NCBI GenBank assembly: GCA_031259655.1
Contig: JAIRLF010000113.1
Location: 1 to 7,457 of the forward strand
DNA from: Prevotellaceae bacterium
GTDB taxonomy: Bacteria; Bacteroidota; Bacteroidia; Bacteroidales; UBA932
Direction of reading: 5' to 3'
Length of the DNA stretch: 7,457 nucleotides
Shown: positions 7,027 to 7,457 of the stretch, in pieces
Layout: each line of letters starts with the position of its first letter
How positions within the stretch are numbered: position 1 is the stretch's first letter
Program-made: the position numbers and the translations under genes
The notes under the pieces: generated by a model
Databases searched by the model: none
What the model saw: only the letters and a program-made list of their open reading frames with translations
What the model was told of the DNA's origin: nothing

Positions 7027-7121
7027 AGCATACATATTTAGTATTTGTCCGAAAACTCACAATATTCAAATCTATAGCAATCTATTGTTTGCAAAAAGCG
7101 TCATTATAAAAGGGCTGAATT

Positions 7122-7316
7122 CAGAACTCCTGACCCGCAGAATATTTTATTGCTGACACATAATTATTTATGAAAAACATAGCGCAAAACATTATTGTCG
7201 CAAAAATAATGTCGGGAATACAGTAATGTTGAATTTTACCACTACAAATCAAGTTATTACGTTGTTTTATATCCAAAAATTGCGACAGTGTAATCTGCGC
7301 CGGGTCAGGAGTTCTG
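7122..7316. mobile_element. 195-bp MITE-like element with 16-bp TIRs and 5-bp target duplication
   Basis: The ends are perfect 16-bp inverted repeats: CAGAACTCCTGACCCG at 7122-7137 and its reverse complement at 7301-7316. The 5 bp GAATT occurs directly on both sides (7117-7121 and 7317-7321) in the same orientation, as expected of a transposase-made target duplication. Removing the element with one GAATT restores a sequence identical over 23 bp to 2719-2741, an unoccupied copy of the target. The interior is AT-rich, has no coding frame longer than about 18 codons, and carries an 8-bp stem-loop (ACATTATT 7189-7196 / AATAATGT 7205-7212). It must depend on a transposase encoded elsewhere. Several IS families give 5-bp duplications, so I do not assign the parent family. 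Confidence 0.82.
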
Positions 7317-7338
7317 GAATTTTTAAATCGACGTAGTC
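7317..7338. repeat. Interspersed repeat, copy 2 (interrupted by the MITE-like element)
   Basis: These 22 bp are identical to 2720-2741. The left end of the same repeat (T at 7116 plus GAATT at 7117-7121) lies on the far side of the 195-bp insertion. In the restored site, AGGGCT (7111-7116) and AGCCCT (7341-7346) would flank the core as inverted arms, a possible hairpin; copy 1 lacks these arms and has only ACAA/TTGT at similar places. Confidence 0.78.
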
Positions 7339-7357
7339 AAAGCCCTAAATCAAATAG

Positions 7358-7385
7358 CGCAGGGCAACGCCGGCAACGCCCTGCG
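7358..7385. repeat. GC-rich palindrome (8-bp stem)
   Basis: CGCAGGGC (7358-7365) and GCCCTGCG (7378-7385) form a perfect stem around a 12-nt loop that itself contains the palindrome GCCGGC. It is far more GC-rich than the surrounding DNA. It resembles the GC-rich palindromic intergenic repeats common in Bacteroidetes genomes, though I cannot name a family. It probably forms one composite unit with the inverted repeat that follows. Confidence 0.6.
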
Positions 7386-7410
7386 AAAAAGGATTGTCCC
7401 CAAACGGCAA

Positions 7411-7457
7411 GCCCTGAAAGGGCGTAATCAATTATTAATCGACAGATTGCGCCCTTT
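7411..7457. repeat. Inverted-repeat element running off the window end
   Basis: A small hairpin GCCCT-GAA-AGGGC (7411-7423) overlaps a longer inverted repeat: AAAGGGCGTAATC (7417-7429) pairs with GATTGCGCCCTTT (7445-7457) at 12 of 13 positions around a 15-nt loop. The right arm reaches the last base of the window, so the structure probably continues beyond it, possibly with a mirror AGGGC. This is the pattern of an intergenic palindromic repeat; no coding or RNA-gene features are seen. Confidence 0.65.

Larger units (their letters stand above)
6825..7457. other. Gene-free region packed with small repeats
   Basis: No coding frame of credible length or content was found in these 633 bp on either strand. 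The space holds at least five unrelated repeat structures, described in separate entries, including a MITE-like element. A weak hairpin (CGGT 6864-6867 / ACCG 6874-6877) followed by GCGCTTTT is the only terminator-like signal just after the operon, and it is not convincing. The stretch 7027-7115 shows nothing recognisable. Confidence 0.7.

Noticed and set aside
7021..7048. Promoter with TTTG and a TATTTG-like -7 box
   Set aside because: The -7 box does not fit TAnnTTTG exactly and no gene follows it in the window.
7170..7226. Small 18-codon ATG frame inside the MITE-like element
   Set aside because: It is too short and AT-rich, lacks a plausible ribosome-binding site, and is expected by chance.

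Overview
This window looks like chromosome from a member of the Bacteroidetes, most likely Bacteroidales. Two lines of evidence support this. Both promoters that can be read have the Bacteroidetes primary-sigma form (TTTG, an 18-bp spacer, then TAnnTTTG), and the IspG is the long, insertion-containing type typical of that phylum. The coding part is ordinary and house-keeping. The unusual material lies in the two intergenic regions, which are rich in repeats.

Positions 3-2453 hold a leftward pair: guaA (GMP synthase), then a YitT-family membrane protein. The gap between them is under 20 bp, so they are probably one transcript from the promoter at 2490-2519. Positions 2454-2834 are a divergent intergenic region with a promoter at each end. 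Between the promoters are a G/C-rich hairpin and one copy of an interspersed repeat (2719-2741).

Positions 2835-6824 form a tightly packed rightward operon. It encodes an exported transglutaminase-like (papain-fold) protein, then ispG, which overlaps it by 4 bp (ATGA), then a metal-dependent amidohydrolase/deaminase 4 bp after ispG. IspG makes HMBPP in the MEP isoprenoid pathway. The flanking genes have no obvious biochemical link to it, so the grouping may reflect shared transcription rather than a shared pathway.

Positions 6825-7457 carry no gene but hold a nest of small repeats: two heptamer tandem arrays, a three-unit 21-23-bp tandem repeat, an A/T hairpin, a GC-rich palindromic element that runs off the window, and a 195-bp MITE-like element at 7122-7316. 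The MITE-like element has 16-bp perfect terminal inverted repeats and a 5-bp direct duplication, GAATT. Removing it together with one GAATT restores a sequence identical over 23 bp to the repeat at 2719-2741 upstream of the operon, so the window contains both an occupied and an unoccupied version of the same site. This nested non-autonomous transposon is the best lead here. I found no defence system, CRISPR array, RNA gene or large novel system.
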